Assembly: GCF_000246985.2 (NCBI RefSeq) | Contig: NC_022084.1 | Location: 938,187 to 1,002,186 of the forward strand | Direction of reading: 5' to 3' | Source: Thermococcus litoralis DSM 5473 | Lineage (GTDB): Archaea > Methanobacteriota_B > Thermococci > Thermococcales > Thermococcaceae | Length of the DNA stretch: 64,000 nt | In this document: positions 9,901 to 17,457 of the stretch, piece after piece | How the letters are laid out: each line of letters begins with the position of its first letter | Position numbering within the stretch: the first letter of the stretch is position 1 | Program-made: the position numbers and the translations under genes | Notes under the pieces: model-generated | Told to the model about the DNA's origin: nothing | Databases searched by the model: none | The model's input: the letters and a program-made list of their open reading frames with translations, nothing else

Positions 9901-10642
9901 CGCAAGTAACGGAGAGGCCATAAAATTCAACCAGAAGGGAAAAGCATGGCAAAACGTGGAGATAGTGAAGAACAGTACCTACAGACTTGCATTAAAGGGC
10001 AACGGTACATTTAATATATCCATAGGAGACTATAAGTATGTTTTAACTGTAAACAATTCAACATTTGAATATACCCCACTGTTCTACTTGAGAAATGGAG
10101 AATACAAATTAGAAATAACACCTACATCAAAGGACGCCCTCTTGGACGTGGTCTGGCTCTACTCAACGGATAAAAACGAAACACTCGAAGAGCTCTTCCA
10201 AACAAATGAAACTCCCGCCACAGTCCAAAACTACACAAAGATTAACCCAACCCTCTGGAAGGTCAAAGTCAACGCAACAAAGCCCTTCTTCTTAACTTTC
10301 GCCGAATCCTATGATCCGCTGTGGGAAGCAAGAGTTTACAAGAACGGCAAACTCGTGGAAAAAGTCTCCCCAGTTCCCGTATATGGGGTCATCAACGGCT
10401 TCTGGATCAACCAGACCGGAAACCTTGAAATAGTCTTGAGATACACCCCGCAGGACTGGTTCGAAAGGGGATTAATAATATCCTTAACAACCTTCATCCT
10501 CAGCGTATTCTACATCTTCTACGACTGGAGGAGAGAAAAAGGAGACAAATGGGCCAAGAGATTGGAAAGAAAAGCTAAGAAATTCCTGGATAAATTAAAG
10601 CAAAGAATCCGCTTCAAGAACTTAAGGAAGTTATTTATGTAA
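6887..10642 (+). CDS. Large membrane glycan-processing protein (GT-C-like N-terminus, beta-rich C-terminus)
   Basis: 1251 residues. The first ~430 have about 10-12 membrane helices with an early acidic segment (HQIDSSFYLNP), the layout of GT-C glycosyltransferases that use lipid-linked sugars. A large outward region with many N-x-S/T sites and two beta-sandwich-like modules follows (about residues 690-1170), then a last helix and a basic tail (FYDWRREKGDKWAKRLERK). A GAGG ribosome site precedes 6887. The first two-thirds are AT-rich with different codon use from the last ~370 residues, suggesting a mosaic gene. Copies of the C-terminal tail survive as remnants near 58.2 and 59.1 kb. No precise function is claimed. 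Confidence 0.6.
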   Translation: MGMVKRELKVQYPDLVLIILFLLLSLSIEQWFGGLFYIHQIDSSFYLNPTKRLTDVTYIWKDQNSLGYSMAEFNLIPFYAFQIGLLRTLEFIGFDSWRSLVYSQMIIYYLTVFMSFSFSYMFFKKIYELYNRKDITVKRYLVPAMVSIFYVINPHTISVVFWRYMSWSRFWFGAPLLGYIFIRYLETKHMKYILISALLFFTPLASGFSVVGFLLLYSLWAILGIVYNVLSQEHPFKTFRHLVTFIAMFTFQIMWILLPLYFSLTHTYQYAISLSSATPEDMLKYSSKFTTVINIFRLMGNHLLYSTYEDGYPYVWVESYLHGIPSVLILLFVIIIMLPLLTFKMAEKRKISAYLAIISIWTLLVIVMKGMAPPMQYIGKSLLKLNPAFFRHPYDRFISLYVILFGILLVFSFSELLSRVALTSKRVLSLFMLFMICIYAIGYPFFNGDIIPPQDRITLRGTEYDKLGNLTLEGSLLIMPFSLYREYSYNISGRINHPNAKSIAYAFVSSKPVYTTIRYASSEQDKIFLDYLYSYIISNNSVAFINMLIKFGFKYILLQKDFSSRYLNTDYATAAKKMTSFLLQLNRSKLIVPVLNTKDFTLFKIPTNNVTNRINVGRVSLLSEHSLFNIPPQSVNFVCFPHTYQHPLKLLSMSNIILLRESKPINIFTCVANSTFISPLSFSSQGWKKIAYGVEKIAYSDTTYFIPNSFNMSQFKERYEVLRMDFESPKEYAQRKTGVYTLSLSTDAISGNYSLNISTCTNKKRWSYVSSPEINVTPGEVLLVHTATKVYNLQRVHVAIAGYSNITHKWEYLEFAPPGTDGFTPWKSHIRILQVPENITKIKLVLNAGWVYNTTTDRCGYALFDDIWIYNITGSLPRTKLIGRIDIKESQNYHLIIRYFKNQKGGAIRVYLDGTPIYIRTKDQLNKFVWEDLGTFNLEKGEHKIVLENVRGFNAVNLFALIPENEYNKARKEAIELLQNKTIIYLFEAESDLYRENVEIIKDFNASNGEAIKFNQKGKAWQNVEIVKNSTYRLALKGNGTFNISIGDYKYVLTVNNSTFEYTPLFYLRNGEYKLEITPTSKDALLDVVWLYSTDKNETLEELFQTNETPATVQNYTKINPTLWKVKVNATKPFFLTFAESYDPLWEARVYKNGKLVEKVSPVPVYGVINGFWINQTGNLEIVLRYTPQDWFERGLIISLTTFILSVFYIFYDWRREKGDKWAKRLERKAKKFLDKLKQRIRFKNLRKLFM

Positions 10643-10676
10643 TCAGTATAAATTCCGATCTGATATTAGGCTGAAA

Positions 10677-11150
10677 CTATCGCCCTTTCAGGACTTCTCC
10701 TAAACTCTCTATTGGGGCGTAAAAGCCATTTTTAACCATCTCTCTTAGAATTCTATCCGCCTCTTCCAGTGTTAGAATGCCAGTTTTGACGCTCAATGCT
10801 AGAACACTAATTGTGCCAGAAACTTTAACTCCTAAAAGATACGCAGCCTTTCTGGCATCTGAATCATCACTAAGAAATATTCCCTTTCTATTTTTTGCCA
10901 CTGCGATGCAGGAGGCTTCTCCTTTCCCTAAGCTCACCCGAAGTTTTTCGTAAAGTCTAATTTCCTCATTTTCGAGTTCTACGACTTTAAAAGGAAGTTC
11001 AACCTTTGGCAAAATCCCTCTTTTGAGTCCGAGGTTGAATTCTTCCAGAACTTCCTTCGTTATTATAGAATCTCCTAGAACATCTTTTAATAATTCGAGC
11101 TTTCCAACCTTAGCAAAGTTTGATACCACTGTATTATCAATCACAAACAC
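10677..11150 (-). CDS. PIN-domain toxin (VapC-like, DUF3368 type)
   Basis: 157 residues. The N-terminal IDNTVVSNFAKVGKLELL carries the first PIN aspartate, KGEASCIAVAKN the middle acidic residue, and LSDDSDARKAA the later aspartates, so a metal-dependent ribonuclease is expected. It overlaps the upstream UPF0175 gene by 10 bases, the usual antitoxin-then-toxin order. A partial duplicate of this locus lies at 12586-12886. It follows the large membrane protein convergently. Confidence 0.8.
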   Translation of the reverse strand: MFVIDNTVVSNFAKVGKLELLKDVLGDSIITKEVLEEFNLGLKRGILPKVELPFKVVELENEEIRLYEKLRVSLGKGEASCIAVAKNRKGIFLSDDSDARKAAYLLGVKVSGTISVLALSVKTGILTLEEADRILREMVKNGFYAPIESLGEVLKGR

Positions 11151-11413
11151 TCCAGTGCCTCCACCTCTGCCATGGCGTCTTCCTTGCTCAGCTTCCTAAT
11201 GGGGATTCCCCTTTTATGGAATTCTTTAATTAACTCTTCTCTGGTAACCCCAAAAAGTTCTGCTGCTTTTCCCAGGCTGATCTTTCTGTCGAGGTAAGCA
11301 CTAACTATGATTTCCCAAAATAACTCCTTATCTTTTTTTAGGAGCTTTATTATCCGATCTGGATTAAGTGCAGCAATCTTTTCGAACTCGCTTATCATCC
11401 AAAGCTCTTCCAT
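11141..11413 (-). CDS. UPF0175-type antitoxin
   Basis: 90 residues with the helix-turn-helix-like core typical of UPF0175: SAYLDRKISLGKAAELFGVTREELIKEFHKRGIP. It is expected to neutralise the PIN toxin downstream and to bind their promoter. A GGTGAGAG ribosome site sits five bases before the ATG at 11413. Its coding sequence contains TTAC followed by CAGAGAAG (boundary at 11243/11244), which is the uninterrupted version of the site occupied by a mini-element in the duplicated copy at 12887. Confidence 0.78.
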   Translation of the reverse strand: MEELWMISEFEKIAALNPDRIIKLLKKDKELFWEIIVSAYLDRKISLGKAAELFGVTREELIKEFHKRGIPIRKLSKEDAMAEVEALECL

Positions 11414-11454
11414 TCTCTCACCGTTTGAATTTAATGAGTTCTAAGTATATTAAC

Positions 11455-11485
11455 TTTTTTCTTTTGAAAGCCTTGCCCTTCAGCG
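11455..11485 (+). mobile_element. Partial copy of the TTAC-associated mini-element
   Basis: The T-rich tip, CTTTTGAAAGCC and the first arm of the hairpin (TTGCCCTTCAG) match the 46 bp mini-elements elsewhere, but the sequence diverges before the second arm and the YCAG end. It follows TTAAC rather than TTAC. It looks like a decayed copy. Confidence 0.55.
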
Positions 11486-11522
11486 GAATATTTTTATACA
11501 TGAGGCTTAAATGTTATAATGA

Positions 11523-11550
11523 GGGTGCACTCCCAGTAGGGAGGGTGCCC
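11523..11550 (+). other. Isolated 12-position hairpin in intergenic DNA
   Basis: GGGTGCACTCCC and GGGAGGGTGCCC can pair with one mismatch and two wobbles around a four-base loop. A TATA-like GCTTAAATG lies just upstream. The hairpin sits in the 380 bp gap between the UPF0175 gene and the DUF4258 gene. It may be part of a small RNA, a terminator or a transposon end; nothing here decides which. Confidence 0.3.
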
Positions 11551-11640
11551 GTTATCTGATCTTATTTCCTTGTACTTTCTATTTGCTTTATGAATGGTCT
11601 GCTCTCCCAGATAATTCAACTATTGCCGCTTATTATCTGA

Positions 11641-11749
11641 AAGTTTGAGACCTTCTCGAAAAGGCTCCTGGAGGAGCTAAGAAGTGAGGATAGTCTTTAA
11701 CACATCCCCATTAATCTTCCTAGAAAAGCTAAGATATCTCGACAAGTGA
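11641..11749 (+). pseudogene. Remnant of a second antitoxin/toxin junction
   Basis: An open frame from 11641 ends in KRLLEELRSEDSL, matching the C-terminus KKLLEELKSENSL of the antitoxin at 58734. Starting at GTG 11684 the other frame reads RIVFNTSPLIFLEKLRYLDK and then stops, matching the N-terminus of the toxin at 58289-58750. The two frames overlap by 17 bases, the same overlap as in the intact pair at 58 kb. Only the junction survives, so this is a decayed TA module. Confidence 0.75.
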
Positions 11750-11795
11750 GCGTAATATTTAAATGCCTGGTTTGGATATAATATTTTGAAGGAAC

Positions 11796-12128
11796 ATGGA
11801 TTTCACTAAGTTCGTGGCTCTATTAAGATCCAAAAGTATTTCAGAGGTGGTGTTTACTCCTCATTGCGAGTATCGTCTTCAGCGTAGGAAAATTTCAAAG
11901 GATTTGGTAAAGAGTTTGCTTTATGATCCTAAGAGCCTTAGAGGCGTGCTTCAGCAAGAGCCCAAAGAGAGGTTTAAGCTGTATTATACCTATACTGGAG
12001 ATAAGGATTTAGTGATAATAGTGGATGCAAAGCATATTAAGAGTAAATTAAGATTAATTGTGGTGACGGTATTTCCGCAACCCGCTAGGAGGAGAACGAA
12101 GGTGAGAGAATATGAAAGAGAAAGTTGA
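11796..12128 (+). CDS. DUF4258-family protein (putative toxin)
   Basis: 110 residues. FTPHCEYRLQRRKISKDLVKSLL is the characteristic start of DUF4258, and DLVIIVDAKHIKSKLRLIVVTVF its last strands. Such proteins are often paired with DUF2283 proteins, as here, where the next gene overlaps by 17 bases. The fold is RelE/BrnT-like and a toxin role is inferred from pairing only. A TATA box (ATATTTAAATG) lies about 35 bp upstream of the ATG. Confidence 0.7.
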   Translation: MDFTKFVALLRSKSISEVVFTPHCEYRLQRRKISKDLVKSLLYDPKSLRGVLQQEPKERFKLYYTYTGDKDLVIIVDAKHIKSKLRLIVVTVFPQPARRRTKVREYERES

Positions 12129-12492
12129 GTTTAAGCCTGTGGATTATGATCCCGTAGTTGATTCACTCTTTGTAAGGATACCGGAGGGTGAGTATGAACA
12201 TTCTGTTATGCTTGGAGACGATGTTATTCTGGATTTCGGTCGGCTTTCAGGTAAAGACAAGTTAGACGTCATTGGCTTTGAGATACTCGAAGCTTCCAAA
12301 AAGTTTGGGTTAGACAAACATTTGCTCAGAAACATCAAGAGACTCTACGCGGAGATTAAGATTAGCGAGGATAGGGTTGAAATGATGGTTTCAATAGTTG
12401 TAGTGCAAAGAAAGAAGGAACGGAAGCGCTCAAGAATATTGGAAATGGCAAACGTCGGCCTTCCTGCAACCATCGCTTCAATTAGTGTCTAG
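12112..12492 (+). CDS. DUF2283-family protein (putative antitoxin)
   Basis: 126 residues. The block YDPVVDSLFVRIPEGEYEHS plus VILDFGRLSGKDKLDVIGFEIL is the DUF2283 signature. The 17-base overlap with the upstream DUF4258 gene supports co-translation as a two-gene module. The C-terminal ~40 residues (QRKKERKRSRILEMAN...) are basic and less typical. Activity as an antitoxin is inferred from pairing. Confidence 0.68.
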   Translation: MKEKVEFKPVDYDPVVDSLFVRIPEGEYEHSVMLGDDVILDFGRLSGKDKLDVIGFEILEASKKFGLDKHLLRNIKRLYAEIKISEDRVEMMVSIVVVQRKKERKRSRILEMANVGLPATIASISV

Positions 12493-12585
12493 ACTTGTCT
12501 TCAATTTTTACATCCAAAACGAAAGCTTTTAAAACTTAGTCAAATTTGATCCTGAAGACCGTTTTTAAAGAGCTAACTCAAGTTT

Positions 12586-12886
12586 ACAAATTGTGTCAAA
12601 AACTTTAACTCCTGAAAGATACGCAGTATTTCTTGCATCTAAATCATCTTTCTATTTTTTGTCACTGCAAGTCAAGGTTGAATTCTTCCAGAACTTCCTT
12701 CGTTATTATAGAATCTCCTAGAACATCTTTTAATAATTCGAGCTTTCCAACCTTAGCAAAGTTTGATACCACTGTATTATCAATCACAAACACTCCAGTG
12801 CCTCCACCTCTGCCATGGCGTCTTCCTTGCTCAGCTTCCTAATGGGGATTCCCCTTTTATGGAATTCTTTAATTAACTCTTCTCTG
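12586..12886 (-). pseudogene. Truncated duplicate of the PIN/UPF0175 locus
   Basis: The segment from about 12672 to 12886 repeats 11029-11243 essentially base for base: the start of the PIN gene and the end of the UPF0175 gene. The part before it (12586-12671) matches the middle of the PIN gene with many substitutions and deletions, so no full frame survives. The sharp change from diverged to near-identical suggests gene conversion or two duplication events. The copy ends exactly at the right tip of the adjacent mini-element. Confidence 0.8.
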
Positions 12887-12933
12887 CTGATCTCCTCCCT
12901 GCCGTGAATGGCGAAGGCTTCCAAAAGAAAAAG
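12887..12933 (-). mobile_element. TTAC-associated 47 bp mini-element
   Basis: Read on the minus strand it follows TTAC (12937-12934), begins CTTTTTCTTTTGGAAGCC, contains a GC-rich hairpin and ends GATCAG. The next bases are CAGAGAAG, and the intact UPF0175 gene has TTAC joined directly to CAGAGAAG at 11244/11243. The intact gene therefore serves as the uninterrupted site, fixing the right boundary of the element. Confidence 0.75.
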
Positions 12934-12938
12934 GTAAA

Positions 12939-13187
12939 TTATTGGGTCTTCTTTTGAAATTTTTCCTCATTAGGTTGAGAAGAACTCAGTAGCTCCATTA
13001 TTATAATAAACAAAACTGAAACGAGGTAAATAGCCAGAAGATTCCTGAATTTTTCTGCTGGCGGCACTGCATGAGTTGCTACCGAGTGGAGAAGAAGCTG
13101 CAATATCCCATACCCAATTATGGCAAACCCAATAACAATAACCAGCATAACACCGAAAATCAGCTCTCTTGTAACCTCCGAGGACAT
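12939..13187 (-). CDS. Small two-helix membrane protein
   Basis: 82 residues with two hydrophobic stretches: IFGVMLVIVIGFAIIGYGIL and LLAIYLVSVLFIIIMELL. The C-terminal tail is polar. A GGTGATCT ribosome site precedes the ATG at 13187. It lies between a mini-element and the IS607-type transposon. No family was recognised; the clean start site and membrane pattern argue that it is real. Confidence 0.5.
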   Translation of the reverse strand: MSSEVTRELIFGVMLVIVIGFAIIGYGILQLLLHSVATHAVPPAEKFRNLLAIYLVSVLFIIIMELLSSSQPNEEKFQKKTQ

Positions 13188-13324
13188 TCAGATCACCAAG
13201 GAATATTGAATACAAAGAACAAAAAACTTACCCTAAAAAATTCCCAATTTCTGTTATTGTTGCCTTGCTTAACTGTTCTCTCTAAACGAAAGCCTTAAAA
13301 CTTTTTGTGAATAATTGTGAGTGT

Positions 13325-13954
13325 ATGGTAGTGAAAGAGAAGCTTTACACGGTGAAGAAGGCGAGTGAAATACTCGGCGTCCACCCAAAGACAATCCAAA
13401 AATGGGACAGAGAAGGGAAAATCAAAACCATTAGAACACCCGGCGGAAGGAGGAGAATACCAGAAAGCGAAATAAAAAGACTCCTCGGCATAAACGAAGA
13501 GAAAGGCCTAATACTCGGCTACGCAAGGGTATCAAGCCACACACAAAAAGACGACTTAGAAAGACAAGTCAAAGCAATAGACCAATACGCAAAAGAACGA
13601 GGCTGGCAAGTCCAAATACTCAAAGACATTGGCTCAGGATTGAACGAGAACAGGAAGAACTACTGCAAACTCCTCGAACTCGTGACAAATGGAGAAGTCT
13701 CAAAAGTCATCATCACTTATCCAGACAGGCTCACTCGTTTCGGTTTCAAAACTCTCGAATTCTTCTTCAAGGAGAACGGTGCAGAGATAATAGTAATCAA
13801 CGAGAAAGAAAAATCTCCACGAGAAGAACTCATTGAAGATTTGATAACAATAATCTCGCACTTCGCTGGGAAACTCTACGGAATGCGCTCCCACAAATAC
13901 AAAAAGCTCAAGGAAAGCGTGAAAAAACTAATCGAGGAGGTCGAGAATGACTAA
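13325..13954 (+). CDS. tnpA: IS607-type serine recombinase TnpA
   Basis: About 209 residues. The N-terminal winged helix ([20 protein letters not shown], then [18 protein letters not shown]) is MerR/excisionase-like. The catalytic domain has [18 protein letters not shown], containing the nucleophilic serine of resolvases, and [11 protein letters not shown]. It cuts and rejoins the transposon ends. ATG 13325 fits a TATA box at about 13291-13300 as a leaderless start; GTG 13307 would add six residues. Confidence 0.85.
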   Translation: MVVKEKLYTVKKASEILGVHPKTIQKWDREGKIKTIRTPGGRRRIPESEIKRLLGINEEKGLILGYARVSSHTQKDDLERQVKAIDQYAKERGWQVQILKDIGSGLNENRKNYCKLLELVTNGEVSKVIITYPDRLTRFGFKTLEFFFKENGAEIIVINEKEKSPREELIEDLITIISHFAGKLYGMRSHKYKKLKESVKKLIEEVEND

Positions 13955-15200
13955 AGTCGTTCTAACATACAGAATGCAACACGACTGGAACGTTAATCCC
14001 TTCCTCAAGGAATACCAGAAACTACTCCAGAGGGCAATTGATGAAATATGGGAAAATACAACTTGGAGAGAGAAGAGAGTTAAGCATAGATATTCTCTCG
14101 GAAGAAAAAATTATCGCTACTACACGACAACCCGCCTAATCCCTTATTTTCCGCAGTCTAATGAGTTCAAGCGAGAACTGAGGGACGAACTCCTCCGAGA
14201 GTGGCCTTTCGCCAAGCACTACGTTGATTCTGCAATAAAGACCGCTTATTCAATCCTCAAAAGCTGGAGGAAGAACTACCTCAAGGGGAAGCGAAGAAGA
14301 GCAAAGCCAGTCGTTAAGAGAAAGTTTATCCGAGTTAAAACAACACTAATGAAGGTTAAAGGCTCGAAGATAAGGGTAACCATCAAGCCGAGGGAAGAAT
14401 ACCTTGAGCTGGACTTCTCGAAGGAGTGGTTCTATGAGAGGGTTAAGGACTGGAATGTTGGTGAGCTGATAATCAGGGAGGACGATGTCCTACTAACCTT
14501 CTCAAAGGAAGTCGAGTTCTCTGGAAGAATCAAAATCAGCATTGACAGCAACCTTACGAGCCTCGACATCTTTCACCCTGAAAAGGGCTGGATTAGAGTA
14601 GACTTGAGCGAGCTACACAGGATTGCCGAGACTTACGACAGAATTATTGATATGCTAAAAAGCGTTCAGCGGAAAGCTCCAAAGAGGATTGGAGTTCTCC
14701 TTAAAAAATACTGGACTAGGAGGAGAAACAGGATTGAGGATTACCTGAACAAGCTTGCAGTCCAGCTTTCGAGGGAGTTTCCCGATGCTGTTTTCGTCTT
14801 CGAGGATTTGGACAAGTTCAAAATGCTCCAGAATGGTTCGAGGAAGTTCAACAGGAAGCTTTCCCGTGCCACTTGGAAGAAAATCGTTGGAAAGCTTTCT
14901 TACCGTGTTCCGATTGAGTTTGTTAATCCTGCTTATACTTCATCCACCTGCCCGGTGTGTGGGAGTAAGTTGGAGTCCCGAAACGGGCTGGTGGAGTGTT
15001 TTAATTGTGGTTTTGGGGCTGATAGGCAGTTTGTTGGTGCTTTCAACGTTTTCATGCGGGGACTTGGGGTCGCCCTGAGCGGGGCTGAGCGTGATGATTT
15101 GCTCTCCGATGAACCCGGAGGGGAGCTGAGCGTGATGAGGCCCAAGTCCGTCGTGAGAGTTGATTTGAATGGGCGGAGGTTTACTCACGCTCACTCATAA
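13947..15200 (+). CDS. tnpB: TnpB RNA-guided nuclease of IS607 element
   Basis: 417 residues. The split RuvC site is intact: D200 (ISIDSNLT), E286 (FVFEDLDKF) and D359 ([13 protein letters not shown]), with a zinc finger at C335, C338, C351 and C354 between the last two. TnpB proteins use a transposon-derived omega RNA to cleave a matched target next to a TAM and help the element persist. The first acidic motif, D-S-N, differs from the more common D-x-G. The last ~45 residues after the RuvC domain are encoded where the guide RNA scaffold is expected. Confidence 0.88.
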   Translation: MTKVVLTYRMQHDWNVNPFLKEYQKLLQRAIDEIWENTTWREKRVKHRYSLGRKNYRYYTTTRLIPYFPQSNEFKRELRDELLREWPFAKHYVDSAIKTAYSILKSWRKNYLKGKRRRAKPVVKRKFIRVKTTLMKVKGSKIRVTIKPREEYLELDFSKEWFYERVKDWNVGELIIREDDVLLTFSKEVEFSGRIKISIDSNLTSLDIFHPEKGWIRVDLSELHRIAETYDRIIDMLKSVQRKAPKRIGVLLKKYWTRRRNRIEDYLNKLAVQLSREFPDAVFVFEDLDKFKMLQNGSRKFNRKLSRATWKKIVGKLSYRVPIEFVNPAYTSSTCPVCGSKLESRNGLVECFNCGFGADRQFVGAFNVFMRGLGVALSGAERDDLLSDEPGGELSVMRPKSVVRVDLNGRRFTHAHS

Positions 15201-15215
15201 AAGCTCACGACGGAC
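15146..15215 (+). ncRNA. Candidate omega-RNA end of the IS607 element
   Basis: GTCCGTCGTGAG (15146-15157) and CTCACGACGGAC (15204-15215) are a perfect 12 bp inverted repeat around a 46-base loop that contains the tnpB stop codon. Guide RNAs of TnpB typically overlap the 3' end of tnpB and end at the transposon boundary, so this stem is a reasonable scaffold element. The 5' end of such an RNA cannot be placed from sequence. Confidence 0.45.
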
Positions 15216-15474
15216 AGACCCCGATACGAATGAAGCGTTGGGGGCATTTAAGACTAAGCCAAAAGTAAAGATTGAGATCACCTTAGGGCTTACAATCCCA
15301 TATCCAGAGATAACAAGGATCAAAGAAAAAACAAAAAGCGGAATCCACTTGTACCCAACCGCTATTGTAAATACCATCAAAAAGGCAAGAAAATTGCACT
15401 TATGGAGAGTTTTTCTTCAAAGGGCTCACCGTTCTTTGATAAGGTTCTCAAAATTAAAAGGAGATGGCAATGCC
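15216..15474. other. Gap between IS607 element and NEW3-domain gene
   Basis: No convincing gene. A minus-strand frame starting at about 15380 would encode a short hydrophobic peptide (FTIAVGYKWIPLFVFSLILV...) that runs into the transposon end; it could be the start of a membrane gene cut by the insertion. It has no ribosome site and no matching continuation was found left of the transposon. Confidence 0.3.
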
Positions 15475-17451
15475 TCATTTTCTACCATACTTCTTTAGAA
15501 TAACTCCAAGAAGAACTAATGCAAGTACTGTCACTCCCAAGCCCATGTATGTAGATGTACTGCTTGACTTCACAGTAATTCTAAGTTCTTCTTCATCTGT
15601 CAGCTGATCACTTGTAGCAGTCAAGGTAATTTTATAATCCCCAGCATCTATGTTCTGAGGCACTGTAATGGATATTTTAAATTCTTGATATCCCTCTGCA
15701 TCGATAGAAGTGACTTTTTCTGGCTCCACAGTATAAATCCACCCCTCAGGAACGCTCACATCGAGTACAACATTAGTTAGTGGACTAGTTCCAGTGTTGT
15801 AAACATAAGCCGAGATAGTTATAGTTTCTCCAAGCTTTGCATCATAGCTGTATTTAGTCATGGTAATGCTCATGTCATAGCTTCCAACGAGGCTAGTCTC
15901 AAGTGGGATACTTTTCTGCTCTCCACTTCCCACGGATTTTATGTTGAGGGTAAAGTTATATTCGCCGAGTTCTGCATTGTTTGGAGGGATTATTATCAAG
16001 TAAATTGTTTTCTCACTTCCTGATGAAATTGTGACTTGACTTACACCCGTCTTTGAATCCGGACTCTCTACTATCCGATATGCCCAAGTGTCCGGAAGTC
16101 CATCAACAATCAGCCTGAATGAATCATCTTCAGTGCCCAAGTTCTCCATACGGATCTCATATACTATATCCTCCCCCAACGTTGCGCTTTTTGACGATTC
16201 CGGCACTTCAACTTCAAAATAGTGCGTAAGCCTTTCTAACTGCTCTATTCCCAGATCGTTGGATTTTCCTGCTTCCACTTCCACATCTTCTATTTCTTTT
16301 GTCTCATACCCTCCCTTGCTTATCCTTAGTGTATAAACCCCCTCTGGAAGACTCAATTGAACTTCTCCATTTGGAGTGCTATAAGCTTTTGAAACAACTT
16401 CTCCTGTAGAATCTAAAGCTTCAACAAGAGCTCCCGAAACGTAGCTACCATCTGAAGAGTCTACTAGTGTTAAAAGCACCTTACCCTCTTCGCCTGCGTG
16501 GGTCTCATACACCCCCACCGTGAATGTAATTTCTTTTTCTCCGATTTTTGCTTTTACGGGATATTCTCCGATTGGAGTAGATGAAGGCACTTCCACAACT
16601 AATGCTACCTGCATTGAAGTCCCTGCAGGAATGTAGAGTTCACTTACCCTTTTGCCGTCACTCGTGAAATATGCCTCCCAGTCTTGTGGAGTCTGCACTT
16701 TAAGGCTTATCTGCAAATCTGTGTTGCTTTTTATCGTAAGTGGAAAGGTAGCACTTTCCCCGGCTTCAACTTCTTGTGCTAGGTATTGGGGATAAACCTC
16801 ATATGAGTCCTCTTTTGTGACAGTTAATTCCAATTTAATAGAGGTGTCTCCAATTATAGGATAAACTTCAAATGTTCCTTCCTCTTCTGGCGCCTTTACT
16901 ACAAAAGTCAATGTTGCACTTTGACCGTGTTCCAGGTAAACTCTCGTTATCTTTGCTCCTTCAGCCATATAGTATGCCTCTAAATCTCCAGATGAAGTGT
17001 ACCCCAAAGAAAACTCTCCATCTCCTCCATTGTTTGTTATGGTTATTGTGAACTTTGTTTCCTCTCCGGGGTTTACGATTTTGCTTGGATATTGAGCACT
17101 GATTTCTATGTCGCTGTCGCTGCTTTCTAAGCCGCTCACATTCTCAAAGATTAAGTGCACCTCTTTTTCCGTCAAATCTATGCTTCCAGCATAAACCGTT
17201 ATGTGGGAATAATTGACACTCTCTCCAAATTCCAGACCATATGTAGTCCCGTTTATGTTTAGGAATACAACTTTTCCGTTGGTAGAGATATCTTCGACTT
17301 CTACTGGAATTCCGTCTACGGTAACACTACCACCTATATGAAGGTACACGTCGAGTGTTTGAGACGCAACTGCTGTACTTGAAAGCATGAAGATTAAAAA
17401 GAGAGAGTAGAGTTTCAATCCAAGCTTTTGTCCTTTTGCTTTGTCCTTCAT
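15475..17451 (-). CDS. Secreted NEW3/COG1470-type multi-domain protein
   Basis: 658 residues. A signal peptide (YSLFLIFMLSSTAVASQ) is followed by repeated beta-sandwich modules of the NEW3 type (YPSKIVNPGEETKFTITITN and similar), a PEGA/carboxypeptidase-like module (LVDSSDGSYVSGALVEALD), more NEW3 modules and a C-terminal helix (YMGLGVTVLALVLLGVILKK) with a positive tail. It is probably a membrane-anchored outside-facing partner of the ABC transporter encoded just upstream; the gap is six bases. Confidence 0.7.
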   Translation of the reverse strand: MKDKAKGQKLGLKLYSLFLIFMLSSTAVASQTLDVYLHIGGSVTVDGIPVEVEDISTNGKVVFLNINGTTYGLEFGESVNYSHITVYAGSIDLTEKEVHLIFENVSGLESSDSDIEISAQYPSKIVNPGEETKFTITITNNGGDGEFSLGYTSSGDLEAYYMAEGAKITRVYLEHGQSATLTFVVKAPEEEGTFEVYPIIGDTSIKLELTVTKEDSYEVYPQYLAQEVEAGESATFPLTIKSNTDLQISLKVQTPQDWEAYFTSDGKRVSELYIPAGTSMQVALVVEVPSSTPIGEYPVKAKIGEKEITFTVGVYETHAGEEGKVLLTLVDSSDGSYVSGALVEALDSTGEVVSKAYSTPNGEVQLSLPEGVYTLRISKGGYETKEIEDVEVEAGKSNDLGIEQLERLTHYFEVEVPESSKSATLGEDIVYEIRMENLGTEDDSFRLIVDGLPDTWAYRIVESPDSKTGVSQVTISSGSEKTIYLIIIPPNNAELGEYNFTLNIKSVGSGEQKSIPLETSLVGSYDMSITMTKYSYDAKLGETITISAYVYNTGTSPLTNVVLDVSVPEGWIYTVEPEKVTSIDAEGYQEFKISITVPQNIDAGDYKITLTATSDQLTDEEELRITVKSSSTSTYMGLGVTVLALVLLGVILKKYGRK

Positions 17452-17457
17452 TCTTCA

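Larger units (their letters stand above)
13280..15235 (+). mobile_element. IS607-family transposon (approximate ends)
   Basis: A serine recombinase with a MerR-type DNA-binding head is followed, with an 8 bp overlap, by a TnpB gene, the standard IS607 order. Both genes appear full length. The element ends are not marked by inverted repeats in this family, so the limits given are estimates: upstream to the TATA-bearing left region, downstream past the inverted repeat at 15146-15215. It is distinct from the TTAC mini-elements. Confidence 0.75.

Noticed and set aside
13280..15235. Whether the TTAC mini-elements are ends of this IS607 transposon
   Set aside because: The IS607 ends do not contain the T/C tip, hairpin or YCAG end, and IS607 recombinases do not target TTAC. 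A separate HUH (Y1) transposase family is more likely for the mini-elements.
15169..15498. A 109-codon plus-strand frame after the IS607 element
   Set aside because: It starts inside tnpB in another frame, crosses the transposon end and overlaps the 3' end of the NEW3-domain gene. No start signal or family resemblance.
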